DNA from: UBA8529 sp964390565 | GTDB taxonomy: Bacteria > Bacteroidota > Bacteroidia > Bacteroidales > Tenuifilaceae | Reading direction: 5' to 3' | NCBI GenBank assembly: GCA_964390565.1 | Contig: CAYMII010000001.1 | Location: 62,001 to 126,000 of the forward strand | Length of the DNA: 64,000 nucleotides | Shown here: piece after piece, positions 50,558-59,402 of the stretch | Layout of the letters: the number at the start of each line of letters is the position of its first letter | Numbering within the stretch: the first letter of the stretch is position 1 | The notes under the pieces: generated by a model | Seen by the model: only the letters and a program-made list of their open reading frames with translations | What the model was told of the DNA's origin: nothing | Database searches by the model: none | Translations under genes and position numbers: made by a program

Positions 50558-51634
50558 ATGAGAAGATTACTGTTATTTCTAACTTTTATTATCCCTTTTG
50601 GTTCAATTGCTCAGGATGAGCAAACTCTTAAAAAGGAAATTTTACAGCTTAAAGAGGATAATGTCGACCTAAATCATCGTTTAGATCAGCTGCAAAAAAT
50701 AGTTGACGATGGGCTTTGGTTCGATCGAATCAAGGATTATGCTTTTATCGATAAGGTATTTATGTATGGACCTCCTCCAGCAAAGGTGAAGAACCCAACT
50801 GCCATGGGGGCAAAGAATCCAGTAAAATTTTGGTCATATGTTTTTATTCCTAAAAACATCGATTTAACAAAAAAATACCCATTGCTGGTTTTGGTGCATG
50901 GCGGGGTTCATGGCGATTTTACAACATATCATGTTCACATGATTCGTGAAATGATGGCTCAAGGGTATATTGTTGTTGCTCCTGAGTATCGCGGAAGTAC
51001 AGGGTATGGTAAGGGTTTTCACGATTTGATTGATTATGGCGGATTGGAAAATGATGATTGTGATGCAAGTCGCAAGTATATGATCGAGAATTACGATTTT
51101 GTCGACAAGGATAGGGTAGGAGCAATTGGTTGGAGCCATGGCGGCATGATTTCGTTGATGAATATTTTTGAGCATCCAAACGAATATAAATGCGCTTTTG
51201 CAGGTGTACCTGTATCGGATTTAATTGCCCGTATGGGTTATGCAACTCAAGATTACAGAGATATTATGTCGGCAGAGAATCATATTGGTAAAACTGCTCG
51301 GGGCGATATAAACGAGTATCGTAAACGCTCGCCTGCTTGGAATGCAGCAAAGCTGCAAACACCACTGCTTATTCATACAAATACAAATGATGATGATGTT
51401 TATAGCCTTGAGGTGGAACACCTAATTCAGGCATTAAAAGCCGAAGGTAAAAAGTTTGAGTATGAGATTTTCAAGGATATTCCAGGAGGGCACTCTTTCG
51501 ATAGGATCGATTCAAAAATAGCCAAGGAGATTCGTGTTAAGATATACAAGTTTTTGGCACAATACCTTACTCCTCAAAAACCAATAACAAGCTTACAGGA
51601 TATTAATAAAGCGGCTTATTTTCCAATTAAATAG
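50558..51634 (+). CDS. Secreted S9-type alpha/beta-hydrolase (prolyl oligopeptidase-like)
   Basis: A 358-residue exported hydrolase: signal peptide to about residue 19 (SIAQ), a heptad-like helix (residues 20-48, TLKKEILQLKEDNVDLNHRL), then a peptidase S9-like catalytic domain. LLVLVHGGVHGDF is the oxyanion region, PEYRGSTGYGKGF is typical of S9, the nucleophile is Ser193 in GWSHGG, and PGGHSF carries the catalytic His. The beta-propeller of full-length S9 enzymes is missing, so it may be an acylaminoacyl-peptidase-like or esterase-type enzyme. It sits just after the MFS gene. Confidence 0.87.
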   Translation: MRRLLLFLTFIIPFGSIAQDEQTLKKEILQLKEDNVDLNHRLDQLQKIVDDGLWFDRIKDYAFIDKVFMYGPPPAKVKNPTAMGAKNPVKFWSYVFIPKNIDLTKKYPLLVLVHGGVHGDFTTYHVHMIREMMAQGYIVVAPEYRGSTGYGKGFHDLIDYGGLENDDCDASRKYMIENYDFVDKDRVGAIGWSHGGMISLMNIFEHPNEYKCAFAGVPVSDLIARMGYATQDYRDIMSAENHIGKTARGDINEYRKRSPAWNAAKLQTPLLIHTNTNDDDVYSLEVEHLIQALKAEGKKFEYEIFKDIPGGHSFDRIDSKIAKEIRVKIYKFLAQYLTPQKPITSLQDINKAAYFPIK

Positions 51635-51647
51635 GTGACAATGCTCA

Positions 51648-51684
51648 GTTGACAGTATTTAGAAGTACAAATTATACTGTCAAC
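51648..51684. repeat. Inverted repeat between convergent genes
   Basis: GTTGACAGTAT (51648-51658) and ATACTGTCAAC (51674-51684) form an 11-bp perfect stem with a 15-base loop. Without a long T-run it is only a weak terminator candidate. Confidence 0.5.
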
Positions 51685-51707
51685 TTTGAACTGTTAACTA
51701 ACAACTA

Positions 51708-52928
51708 TCACTTAAGCATTCCAATAACCTCGCCAAGCCGACCATCAACTTGTTCAGGTTTTATCTTTAGTATGTAGCAAATTAATGGGTAAAGGTCGAT
51801 ATTCATGAAGGATTCCTGTTGGTATCCTTTTTTGAATGCAGGTCCATAGGCATAGAAAATGCCATGCATTTCGGGGTATTGGTTATCGTAACCGTGCGTA
51901 CCACCATCATAGCCTTCCTTGTCATCTGCCCAGCTAATGCTATAACCTAAGTTCGCTTCAACAAGTATGTCGCAAACACGTTTATTCTTCCCGTAATGGT
52001 ATCGTTTAGGAATGCTATCGCGTTCCCAAACTTTGATATTTGGAATCTTCTTAAGCTTTTCGAGAGCTTCTTTATAATACTTATCCTTAGGTTGAAGGCT
52101 ATAAATAGGATTTCCTCCAGATATTACATCAAACCAATCTTTATTCAATAGGTTAGATAAGTTAATGAGTTTATCTTTTGAAATGGATGCCATTCCATGA
52201 TCAGAAACAATGATTATGTTGATTTTTGAAGCGTTAGGTAACGCTTTTATCTTTTCAATATAGATACCTACAAGGCTATCAAGTTTTTCTACACTTGCCT
52301 TTGTTTGTGGCGACTCAGGGCCATAATCATGACCTGTCCAGTCAGGATCATGAAAATACCAGGTAATTAACCTTGGTCTTGAGGCCTCGGGGAGGGTTAA
52401 CCAGTGAATTACTGTATCTATACGGTATGTGAAGGGTACCCTCTTATTATATTTCTTCCAGTAAGTTGGTTGCATGCCTTTAACCTGCGCTTCTGATCCA
52501 ACCCAATAGAATGATGCAGCTTTCACACCCTGCTTTTCAGCCGTAATCCAAATTGGCTCGCCACCATAAAAATCAGGAAATTCAACGCTTTGACGATCGC
52601 TAATGGAATAAAATCCTAGTTCTGAATCGTAAAAGGAATTATTGACAATGCCATGATGGTCAGGATGTAATCCAGTTGCCATGCTATAGTGATTTGGAAA
52701 TGTTTTTGAAGGATAGCAAGGAATCATAGATTTTGCTTTTACACCTTCTTGTGCAATCTTATTTAAGTTTGGTGTATCATACAAGTCACAATAATCCCAT
52801 CGAAACCCATCAAGCGATAGCATTACAACGTAGTTATCGGGTTGCTCCGATTTTATATCTTGAGCATTGCTATAAGAGAATAACGAAATGCTAAGAAATA
52901 GTAGAAGAATAAACTTTTTATATGTCAT
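51708..52928 (-). CDS. Nucleotide pyrophosphatase/phosphodiesterase-type alkaline phosphatase family protein
   Basis: A 406-residue exported enzyme (signal peptide to about NAQD). The N-terminal metal motif is MLSLDGFRWDY, the Thr nucleophile is Thr76 in SKTFPNHYSMATGLHPDHHG, and the second metal set appears as DPDWTGHDYGP and IIIVSDHGMASI, then THGYDNQYPEMHGIF. This pattern is that of the ectonucleotide pyrophosphatase/phosphodiesterase family, which hydrolyses nucleotide phosphodiester or pyrophosphate bonds, or lipid headgroups. It would act in the periplasm. The photolyase gene lies 40 bp upstream on the same strand. Confidence 0.92.
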   Translation of the reverse strand: MTYKKFILLLFLSISLFSYSNAQDIKSEQPDNYVVMLSLDGFRWDYCDLYDTPNLNKIAQEGVKAKSMIPCYPSKTFPNHYSMATGLHPDHHGIVNNSFYDSELGFYSISDRQSVEFPDFYGGEPIWITAEKQGVKAASFYWVGSEAQVKGMQPTYWKKYNKRVPFTYRIDTVIHWLTLPEASRPRLITWYFHDPDWTGHDYGPESPQTKASVEKLDSLVGIYIEKIKALPNASKINIIIVSDHGMASISKDKLINLSNLLNKDWFDVISGGNPIYSLQPKDKYYKEALEKLKKIPNIKVWERDSIPKRYHYGKNKRVCDILVEANLGYSISWADDKEGYDGGTHGYDNQYPEMHGIFYAYGPAFKKGYQQESFMNIDLYPLICYILKIKPEQVDGRLGEVIGMLK

Positions 52929-52968
52929 ATATATGATATTTTTCGAACTAGAAAAGTACTAAAAACTT

Positions 52969-54309
52969 TTACGAAATGTTCCCCATCCTATTAATATACT
53001 TTTCAACATCAAATTTTCGTTTACACCCGTTATAGTTCATATAACGAATTTTTCCAAAAACCTCTCTCTCGCCCCATGCTCTATCGTGGACACCTCCAAT
53101 CGACCAAGCAATGCCAGTATATCCGTTAGGATCGCGACCATCTATGCTATATTTATCATTTAAATAAATTGCAATTCTCATTGCATCTTCAGGTGACAAA
53201 GTCCATTCCAAAATCTTTTTTGCCCAATACATTCTCATAAAACCATGCATTTTTCCTGTCTTAACCATTTCCATTTGTGCAGCATTCCAAAGCTTATCAT
53301 GTGTTGTTCCATTTTCAAGTTCATCAAGTGAATAGATAAATTCTCGCTTATCAGAGCGATGCACCCTATGCGTTTCTTTTGCCCAAGCATGAAAACCTTC
53401 GGTTATATCATAATTTGAATTATAAAAGCAAAAGTTATCGGATAGTTCGCGCCTTACAATTAGCTCTTCGAGGAAAGCAGCCTTATCAATTTCAGGTGCA
53501 TATGATTTCATTACCTCAATGGCAACTCTTTGTGCCGATATTTGCCCAAAGTGCAGATATGGCGATAGGTTCGATTGCCCATCGAGGTTAGGATCATTCC
53601 TTCGAGTGGAATACCCATTCAGACGATTATTGATAAATTCGATTAGTGCTTTTCTTGCTTCAACCTCACCGGGTTTAATCCAGTTTATGGGATTAACATT
53701 TGTATTAGGATTTAACCAGTTTATTATCTCTTTGATATCAAATGGAGTATGGGCAATTGGCTTTGTATCAATGTCCGAAAGATCGGTTAAGAATTCAGGT
53801 ATAAGTTTTTTGATTTTGGGTCGTATGGTGTAAGCCCCAAATTCCAACTTTTCGGAGGCTATCCAGCAAGGAACAATGTTATGGGCATCAACCTCGTGGT
53901 GTGGTGCATCAATTTGAGTATTCAGTTCTTCTTTCCACCTTCTTTTTACCTTGAGCGGATCGAAATCGCTTACAATAAAACCAGCATTATTTTTTGTAAT
54001 GAAGTTTGCTAACTCTGTGGAAGGTTCACCTTTAAGGACAATGAATTCTATCCCCTTTTCAGCTAAACCTTTGCTAACATCATCAAGTCCTTTAAGCATG
54101 AAATCGTAATGTCGAAGGCTTGCCTCGATGAAATTTGGGGCAAGAGTAAAAACAACTATAAGTTTCTGATTTAGTTTTTTTGCTTGTTCGTATGCGTAAA
54201 GTAATGCCCAGTTATCGGAAACTCGCTGATCGCGAGACATCCAGTATACAACGGCACCATCGCTAATTTTACCACTTTTAAGAACTCTTACTCTTTTAGG
54301 GTTTACCAT
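52969..54309 (-). CDS. phr: Class II CPD photolyase
   Basis: A 446-residue DNA photolyase that repairs cyclobutane pyrimidine dimers with light, using FADH-. The start segment VVYWMSRDQRVSDNWALLYA is the class II hallmark. The FAD-binding C-terminal domain has NLSPYLHFGQISAQRVA, ELSDNFCFYNSNYD and KMHGFMRMYWAKKILEW. Length is typical of class II, which also occurs in animals and some bacteria. It precedes the phosphodiesterase gene by 40 bp and may share its transcript. Confidence 0.94.
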   Translation of the reverse strand: MVNPKRVRVLKSGKISDGAVVYWMSRDQRVSDNWALLYAYEQAKKLNQKLIVVFTLAPNFIEASLRHYDFMLKGLDDVSKGLAEKGIEFIVLKGEPSTELANFITKNNAGFIVSDFDPLKVKRRWKEELNTQIDAPHHEVDAHNIVPCWIASEKLEFGAYTIRPKIKKLIPEFLTDLSDIDTKPIAHTPFDIKEIINWLNPNTNVNPINWIKPGEVEARKALIEFINNRLNGYSTRRNDPNLDGQSNLSPYLHFGQISAQRVAIEVMKSYAPEIDKAAFLEELIVRRELSDNFCFYNSNYDITEGFHAWAKETHRVHRSDKREFIYSLDELENGTTHDKLWNAAQMEMVKTGKMHGFMRMYWAKKILEWTLSPEDAMRIAIYLNDKYSIDGRDPNGYTGIAWSIGGVHDRAWGEREVFGKIRYMNYNGCKRKFDVEKYINRMGNIS

Positions 54310-54395
54310 TTTAAAATTATTTATACGAATCAGGGGTTGAAAACAATTTTCACCAACATATTAACTCGTAGATTGTCAGTGATATAGTTAATGTG

Positions 54396-54481
54396 CATTT
54401 CGTGAATCTTTGTGTTTTTATGACTTGGTGGCAGTTTTTGATTTAGCCACTAAGGCTCTAAGTCACTAATTTTCGCAAAGT
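54396..54481. repeat. Dispersed degenerate repeat (CACTAAG/CTTAGTG type)
   Basis: Left: CATTTCGTGAATCTTTGTG then GACTTGGTGGC. Right, inverted: AGCCACTAAGGCTCTAAGTCACTAA then CGCAAAG. It lies in a 233-bp gap (54310-54542) that otherwise holds nothing I can support. Confidence 0.5.
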
Positions 54482-54542
54482 TTTAGCGATTAACAAGATG
54501 CTCAACCCTTAATTCACATTTTTTATGAAATATCAAAAGAGG

Positions 54543-55556
54543 TTAAACTAGTTTAGATTTTTGAATAATATCGTTGTTTCTCATCAAAATCTCAACGTAT
54601 TGAGCCCTGCGGTATGCAAAAGGATCTTTCAAATTTTTCTTTGCAAGTTTGCCCCTAAAGTCATCAATAGTTTTGTAACCTTTTCCATCCATCCAAGTTT
54701 CGAGTTCATTAAGAATCTTTGGTATTTGACCAATTCCATTCTGGTAAATAGTGCTTACCACTTCAAAACAGGTTGCCCCTGCAAGTAGCATTTTTATTGC
54801 ATCTTCGCCATTCATTATCCCAGAACAGCTACAAATATCCGCAGCAATATTACCATGAAGCAAGCCTGTGAATTGAAGCGTTAAACGTGAATCATTACTA
54901 GTACTTAGGAATAACGATTGCGCAAGTTCCTCGTTTTCGATATCAATATCGGGTTGAAATAGGCGGTTAAAGATTACAAAACTTTGTACCTCTTTGGCAT
55001 CCATCTTTTTAATAACATCAAGTGGATTTGTATAGAATGGACTTAACTTGACGCTAACGGGTATTCGCAGTGATTTCTTTATGCTTTGTAATATGTCAAG
55101 TTGCGATTGAATTATTACTTTACCTTCAACATCAAAATCTTTAGGTGTTGTATAGAAATTAAGTTCAATTCCATCAACACCAGTTTTCTTGATTTCTAGG
55201 GCGTATTCAAGCCAAGTATCAGCATGCATGGAGTTTAAACTAGCAATTATTGGAATGTTTAATGTCTCCTTAGCCTTTTTTAATTTAAATAAATGTTCCC
55301 TTGTGCCAGCATGATGAAGGTTCGGAAATAATCTGGTCATTTCTGCATGGCGCTCTGTATACTCTTCGAGCTCATTTTGTAGCTCTAGCTCCTCGAGTTG
55401 AATTTGTTCTTCAAAAAGTGATTTGAACACCACTGCTCCAGCACCAGCCTTTTCTATAGCCTTAAGTATATCCAAATCTGCTGTTAGGGACGATGCACCA
55501 ACAACTAAAGGGTTGTTTAGCTCGAGTCCCATGTAGGTTGTTTTTAGATTTGCCAT
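54543..55556 (-). CDS. Dihydroorotate dehydrogenase-like flavoprotein
   Basis: A 337-residue TIM-barrel protein of the dihydroorotate dehydrogenase-like group. YMGLELNNPLVVGASSLTAD and GAGAVVFKSLFEEQ open the barrel, IPVSVKLSPF supplies the flavin-contacting Lys, and LLAGATCFEVVSTIYQNG is the phosphate-binding end. The catalytic region reads ADICSCSGIM. Many bacteria have this paralogue besides true PyrD, and its substrate is not known, so pyrimidine synthesis should not be assumed. It is a single gene. Confidence 0.88.
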   Translation of the reverse strand: MANLKTTYMGLELNNPLVVGASSLTADLDILKAIEKAGAGAVVFKSLFEEQIQLEELELQNELEEYTERHAEMTRLFPNLHHAGTREHLFKLKKAKETLNIPIIASLNSMHADTWLEYALEIKKTGVDGIELNFYTTPKDFDVEGKVIIQSQLDILQSIKKSLRIPVSVKLSPFYTNPLDVIKKMDAKEVQSFVIFNRLFQPDIDIENEELAQSLFLSTSNDSRLTLQFTGLLHGNIAADICSCSGIMNGEDAIKMLLAGATCFEVVSTIYQNGIGQIPKILNELETWMDGKGYKTIDDFRGKLAKKNLKDPFAYRRAQYVEILMRNNDIIQKSKLV

Positions 55557-55704
55557 AGCCCTCTGTGTTAAATGTTGGTTATTATTGAGAAGATCTATAT
55601 AAATGGAAAATTTGTGGTATCAATTTAATACAAAACAGGATGCGAAGTCCAGAAAAACACAATCCTTTATTACATAAACAATAAAAAAAATGATTTGTTG
55701 AGGA

Positions 55705-56754
55705 CTATTCTACAGAGGAGAGAATATTTTTAATAAGTTGATCGATGCTTTTTTGCCACTTATAGTCTGTAAAGTTTTTACCATTTATGGCTATTACGAG
55801 TTTTTTATCGGGAGCAATATAAACGAACTGATCACCATAGCCAGCAGCGTATACTAGTTGGTTCCCATCAGGTTGTTTGGTTACCCACCAGTGTAAACCA
55901 TAATCGGCCTTGCCGTTTTTCGATTCAATTTTTGTGGATTTTTCAATCCACTCATCTGATACCACTTGAATGTCGCCTAAACATCCATTATTCACAACCA
56001 AAATACCTAAACGAGCCATATCTCGAGTTGATAAAGAAATTCCTCCCCATGCTGGCGCATCATTTCCAGAATATTTATCCCAGTGGTAGGTTGAAATGCC
56101 TAGAGGTATAAAAAGGTAATTGTTAACAAGCCATTCAAAATCGTGTCCTGTTGCTTTTTTTAAGATTTCGGCAATCACCTGGGAGTTGCCACTGTTATAT
56201 GAGAATTTAATACCTGGATTACATTCAACAGGAAGTTTTAGTGTTGTTTCAACCCAGTTTTGGTTGCTTTGGCTTAGTTCTATTAGTGCATTGCCAGCAT
56301 AGGAGTAATGGGTAGTCCATTCGTCCCAAAGTAGTCCAGTTGTTTGATTTAGGAGATGGCGGATAGTTATTTTTTTTTTGATTGTATCCTTTTCAAATAT
56401 GGATTTGAACTCGGGGAAATAGGTCCAAATTGGGGTATCAATGGATTTGATATAACCTTTATCGATACAAATACCTGTTACTAACGAAGTAACACTTTTG
56501 GTAACTGAACTGATTGGATGTATTGAACTTGCGCTACTGAAGCCATAGTATTGCTCAAAAATAATCCTAGTTTTTGAGTATACCACAATCCCCGATATCT
56601 TACCATAAACATCATCGCGAAGCTCTGCATCAATTTTTTTTAGAGAGTCCTTATTGATTCGGTTTACTAAATCAATGGGATTTGCGTGGGTATGGCTGTA
56701 ACCAAAGCAAACTATTAAGAATAGTAGGATTATTAATTTCTTTCCTGTTATCAT
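55705..56754 (-). CDS. Exported beta-lactamase-fold serine hydrolase
   Basis: A 349-residue exported protein (signal peptide to about HAN). Serine-lactamase-like motifs: SVTK (Ser83, Lys86), YNSG for the Tyr-x-x site, and a late GYGDQFVYIAP where class C enzymes carry KTG-like HxG. The closest group is the EstB/class C beta-lactamase-related esterases and peptidases rather than true lactamases. It follows the PatB gene by 36 bp on the same strand and may be in its transcript. Confidence 0.88.
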   Translation of the reverse strand: MITGKKLIILLFLIVCFGYSHTHANPIDLVNRINKDSLKKIDAELRDDVYGKISGIVVYSKTRIIFEQYYGFSSASSIHPISSVTKSVTSLVTGICIDKGYIKSIDTPIWTYFPEFKSIFEKDTIKKKITIRHLLNQTTGLLWDEWTTHYSYAGNALIELSQSNQNWVETTLKLPVECNPGIKFSYNSGNSQVIAEILKKATGHDFEWLVNNYLFIPLGISTYHWDKYSGNDAPAWGGISLSTRDMARLGILVVNNGCLGDIQVVSDEWIEKSTKIESKNGKADYGLHWWVTKQPDGNQLVYAAGYGDQFVYIAPDKKLVIAINGKNFTDYKWQKSIDQLIKNILSSVE

Positions 56755-56790
56755 AGTTTACAATTTGGCATTTAACCAAAGATAATAAAT

Positions 56791-57969
56791 TTATCGATCC
56801 TTTAAGGCTTTGTAAATTCTTTCAAGCGCTTCGTTTACAATGGTTCTTGAGCAGGCTAGGTTCATTCGCTCAAAGCATTTGCCCTGTTCACCAAAGATAG
56901 AGCCTTTGTTTAACCCAACACCAGCCTCGTTTACGAGCAAATTATTTAGAGTATCATCATCAAAGCCAAGTGCCCTAAAATCGAGCCATAGGAGATAGGT
57001 TCCCTGCAATTCATAAACTTTGATTTTTGGAAGTTTTTCTGCTATAAAGTCTTTAACCAATTTGGCATTTCCATCAATGTATTCCATTGCTTCGTCAAGC
57101 CATTGTTCACCATTCACAGTATATGCTGCTTTAACTGATTCGAAACCAAAGATATTGCCCGACCCTGCGCCGGTTGAATCTAATGCTTGATTATACTTTG
57201 TAAGAAGTTCGTTATTTGGAATAATTACGTGACCTAAGAATAGCCCTGCCAAGTTGAACGTTTTGCTAGTTGAAGCAAAAGTCACTGTATTCATTTTTGT
57301 CTCTTCGCTGAGGCTAGCAAATGGAGTATGCTTATGTGGTTTTACAATTAAGTCGGAATGAATCTCATCGGACACAACAAGTATGTTATACTTTAGGCAG
57401 ATTTCAACTAGCTTTTCAAGTTCTTGTTTTGTCCAAACCTTCCCAACTGGATTATGTGGATTTGAGATGATTATCATTTTTGCACCCTTCGAAGCTAAGG
57501 CTTCGAGATTATCATAATCCATCCGGTAATGCATATTCTCCTCAATTAGTGGATTTTGGAGAATTACACGTCCATTATTCTTGATGGTCGAAAAAAATGG
57601 ATGGTATACTGGCGTTTGTATTATAATGCTATCGCCTGGTTCAGTAAACGCCTGAATTGCATGGTTTAAGCCTGATACAACTCCTGCACAAATGCTTATC
57701 CATTCTGGTTTAATATCCCAGTTATGACGCCTTTTGTTCCACCAAACTATTGATTCGTGAAATGCTTTATCGCGAATTGTATATCCTAATATTGGGTGTT
57801 TTAGCCTTTGGGCTAATGCATCAATGATGAAATTTGGGGTTGGTAGATCCATATCGGCAACCCACATGGGAATAACATCCTCTTTACCGAAAATAAATTT
57901 TCGGAGATCATGCTTAACGCATGACGTATTCTCGCGAGGAATAATTGTATCGAAATTGTATTGACCCAT
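56791..57969 (-). CDS. patB: PatB/MalY-type PLP C-S lyase (cystathionine beta-lyase-like)
   Basis: A 392-residue fold-type I PLP enzyme that cleaves C-S bonds in cystathionine or cysteine conjugates. The PatB hallmark IPMWVADMDLPTPNFI is present; PLP-binding elements are VYHPFF, SNPHNPVGK (Asn and Pro loop), SDEIHSDLI (Asp and cofactor N1) and the Schiff-base Lys236 in FASTSKTFNLAG. The frame runs upstream to 58002, but those codons overlap a terminator hairpin, so the ATG at 57969 is chosen. The hairpin ends only 8 bp before this ATG. Confidence 0.92.
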   Translation of the reverse strand: MGQYNFDTIIPRENTSCVKHDLRKFIFGKEDVIPMWVADMDLPTPNFIIDALAQRLKHPILGYTIRDKAFHESIVWWNKRRHNWDIKPEWISICAGVVSGLNHAIQAFTEPGDSIIIQTPVYHPFFSTIKNNGRVILQNPLIEENMHYRMDYDNLEALASKGAKMIIISNPHNPVGKVWTKQELEKLVEICLKYNILVVSDEIHSDLIVKPHKHTPFASLSEETKMNTVTFASTSKTFNLAGLFLGHVIIPNNELLTKYNQALDSTGAGSGNIFGFESVKAAYTVNGEQWLDEAMEYIDGNAKLVKDFIAEKLPKIKVYELQGTYLLWLDFRALGFDDDTLNNLLVNEAGVGLNKGSIFGEQGKCFERMNLACSRTIVNEALERIYKALKDR

Positions 57970-57977
57970 AAATAAAA

Positions 57978-58024
57978 AATCAGTTTTCCTTTTGCAAAAC
58001 AATTGCTGCTTAGGAAAACTGATT
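57978..58024 (-). terminator. Terminator or attenuator hairpin before the patB gene
   Basis: A 13-bp perfect inverted repeat (57978-57990 with 58012-58024, core TCAGTTTTCC/GGAAAACTGA) with a 21-base loop and a T-run on the minus strand. It follows the helical-protein gene by 18 bp and abuts the patB start. Confidence 0.7.
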
Positions 58025-58042
58025 AAAGAGTAATTTGTTTAA

Positions 58043-58333
58043 CTATTTCTTTGCAGATAGTTTGCTTAGCTTTGAGAATGATTGGTCAATTGCGCCTAGT
58101 AAATCAGCGTTAATTGCTTTGTAGTGTGCTTTAACCTGTTTAGTATCAAACGATTTATCTTGGTTGTTAACTCTGCTGATTAGATTATTTCTTGTATCAA
58201 CAATTTCGCCCATGATTTCGATAACGCCATCGCGATTTTTTTCGCCATTAATTAAAAGGTATGTATAGCAGTCGCTAATAACCTCCCCAATGAGGAAATC
58301 AACATCCTTCTTAATCTCTCTTTTGTTTGCCAT
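58043..58333 (-). CDS. Small helical hypothetical protein
   Basis: A 96-residue soluble protein that I do not recognise by function. It is predicted to be almost all helical, with alternating charged and hydrophobic residues (KKDVDFLIGEVISDCYTYLL and ALLGAIDQSFSKLSKLSAKK-like ends) and no signal peptide. Conserved-looking small helical proteins of this size are common in Bacteroidales. It is followed by the hairpin that separates it from patB. The coding nature rests on its clean start, good codon usage and clear terminator. Confidence 0.65.
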   Translation of the reverse strand: MANKREIKKDVDFLIGEVISDCYTYLLINGEKNRDGVIEIMGEIVDTRNNLISRVNNQDKSFDTKQVKAHYKAINADLLGAIDQSFSKLSKLSAKK

Positions 58334-58486
58334 GTTTAAATTCGTTTAAATTGAGCTGCAAAATTAGTATTTTCTTAAAAATAAAGTAGATATAATTCAA
58401 TAATCTGAGCTAATTCTTTCGAATAATAGGATTTGAGAGTGTTACAGGCATGCTTTTGTGTTTATAAACTATCTAAAAACAAAAAA

Positions 58487-58504
58487 AATCGCCATTAAGC
58501 GATT
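58487..58504 (-). terminator. Terminator of the SiaC-like gene
   Basis: AATCGC (58487-58492) pairs with GCGATT (58499-58504); on the minus strand it is followed by eight T. It lies 26 bp after the stop. Confidence 0.6.
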
Positions 58505-58530
58505 ACATATTATAACAATAACTAATAACT

Positions 58531-58938
58531 CTAGGAGTAAGGAATGCACCTATAAGGAAGTTTAACCTCTGGAAGTTCAAACAATACAGTTCCTTCGTTG
58601 AGCAAATCCTCATCATCTTCGTGATAGTTCCAAATCACCTCAACGCTAAGCCCATTATTCCTGAAGTTGGCAATTTTTCGCATTATTTCGCGAAGGTACT
58701 TGTAAGAAGATGAATTGATGTACTTAAAGTTTAGGTCCACAATGATTTTTGTTGCCTCTTTATCTTTTATATCCTCGTAAAATTCATCAAGCCAATTAAG
58801 AACTTGTAAGTAGAATTCTTTAGCGTTTTCGGGGTGTGAAATACCAGAAATAGAAAATATTTTGCTCTCCGAGTCGAAGAAAATCTCAGGTGTATCAATT
58901 GCCGCTTCTATTTTTAAAGGTTTCATTAATTTCCCCAT
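58531..58938 (-). CDS. SiaC-family regulatory phosphoprotein (DUF1987)
   Basis: A 135-residue protein of the SiaC/DUF1987 family. The N-terminal TPEIFFDSESKIFSISGISHPENAKEFY and the middle DLNFKYINSSSYKYLREIMR are diagnostic. In Pseudomonas aeruginosa SiaC, phosphorylated at a threonine in the equivalent loop, activates the diguanylate cyclase SiaD. Here the loop has Ser76-Ser78, so serine may be the site. No SiaA phosphatase, SiaB kinase or GGDEF gene is nearby, so it is an orphan. Met5 (58926) is an alternative start. Confidence 0.85.
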   Translation of the reverse strand: MGKLMKPLKIEAAIDTPEIFFDSESKIFSISGISHPENAKEFYLQVLNWLDEFYEDIKDKEATKIIVDLNFKYINSSSYKYLREIMRKIANFRNNGLSVEVIWNYHEDDEDLLNEGTVLFELPEVKLPYRCIPYS

Positions 58939-58947
58939 TAGGTATGG

Positions 58948-58978
58948 TAAATATAGTTGATTTATGTAATTGGAACAA
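58948..58978 (-). promoter_or_regulatory. Possible promoter of the SiaC-like gene
   Basis: On the minus strand a TTG (58976-58978) lies 20 bp before TATATTTA (58948-58955), one mismatch from TAnnTTTG. Spacing suits a Bacteroidota promoter, but it leaves a leader of only a few bases. Confidence 0.3.
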
Positions 58979-59039
58979 GCTAAATTATCCTATAGATGGA
59001 ATTGATTTGATTAAAGAGCTGATTTGTTGACTAAACATC

Positions 59040-59335
59040 TAATAATAATTGACAAATTTTGATATATTCTTTAATACATTTACGTATAACAAATTGTTTG
59101 GAGAATGTTTAATATTTACTTTTCAATCTCTACTTTATATAATGTGTTGATATTTAGATTTATAACATTCAAAGCTCTTTTTTTCAAAGATTTAACATTA
59201 AAAATGACCGTTTTTTGGTTCTAAGGTGTATTTTTACGGTAAGTTTATAAACCTGATTTGAGCAAACCTGATTTCTACGTGGAGGTTTTTTGATTTTGGT
59301 TATGTTATCAATGGTTGCTCAAGTTTTTTCGTTCT
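59040..59335 (+). other. Gene-free region with possible structured RNA
   Basis: Part of a 464-bp gap (58939-59402) without coding sequence. AAACCTGATTT occurs twice (59249-59259 and 59264-59274), and TTGAGCAA (59258-59265) pairs with TTGCTCAA (59315-59322), which is followed by GTTTTTT, a terminator-like end on the plus strand. TACATTTA (59075) is a poor -7 match. This hints at a small RNA but is weak. Confidence 0.25.
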
Positions 59336-59360
59336 TCGTTTAATTTTTTGTGTGTTTGGG

Positions 59361-59386
59361 AAAAGGAGGTCGCAAGGCCTCCTTTT
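59361..59386 (-). terminator. Terminator of the DUF486 gene
   Basis: AAAAGGAGG (59361-59369) pairs with CCTCCTTTT (59378-59386), with T-runs both ways, 16 bp after the DUF486 stop. Confidence 0.7.
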
Positions 59387-59402
59387 TAATTTTATGACGT
59401 TT

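Noticed and set aside
59361..59386. Orphan plus-strand terminator of a small RNA
   Set aside because: It lies 16 bp after the DUF486 stop and is more simply that gene's minus-strand terminator.
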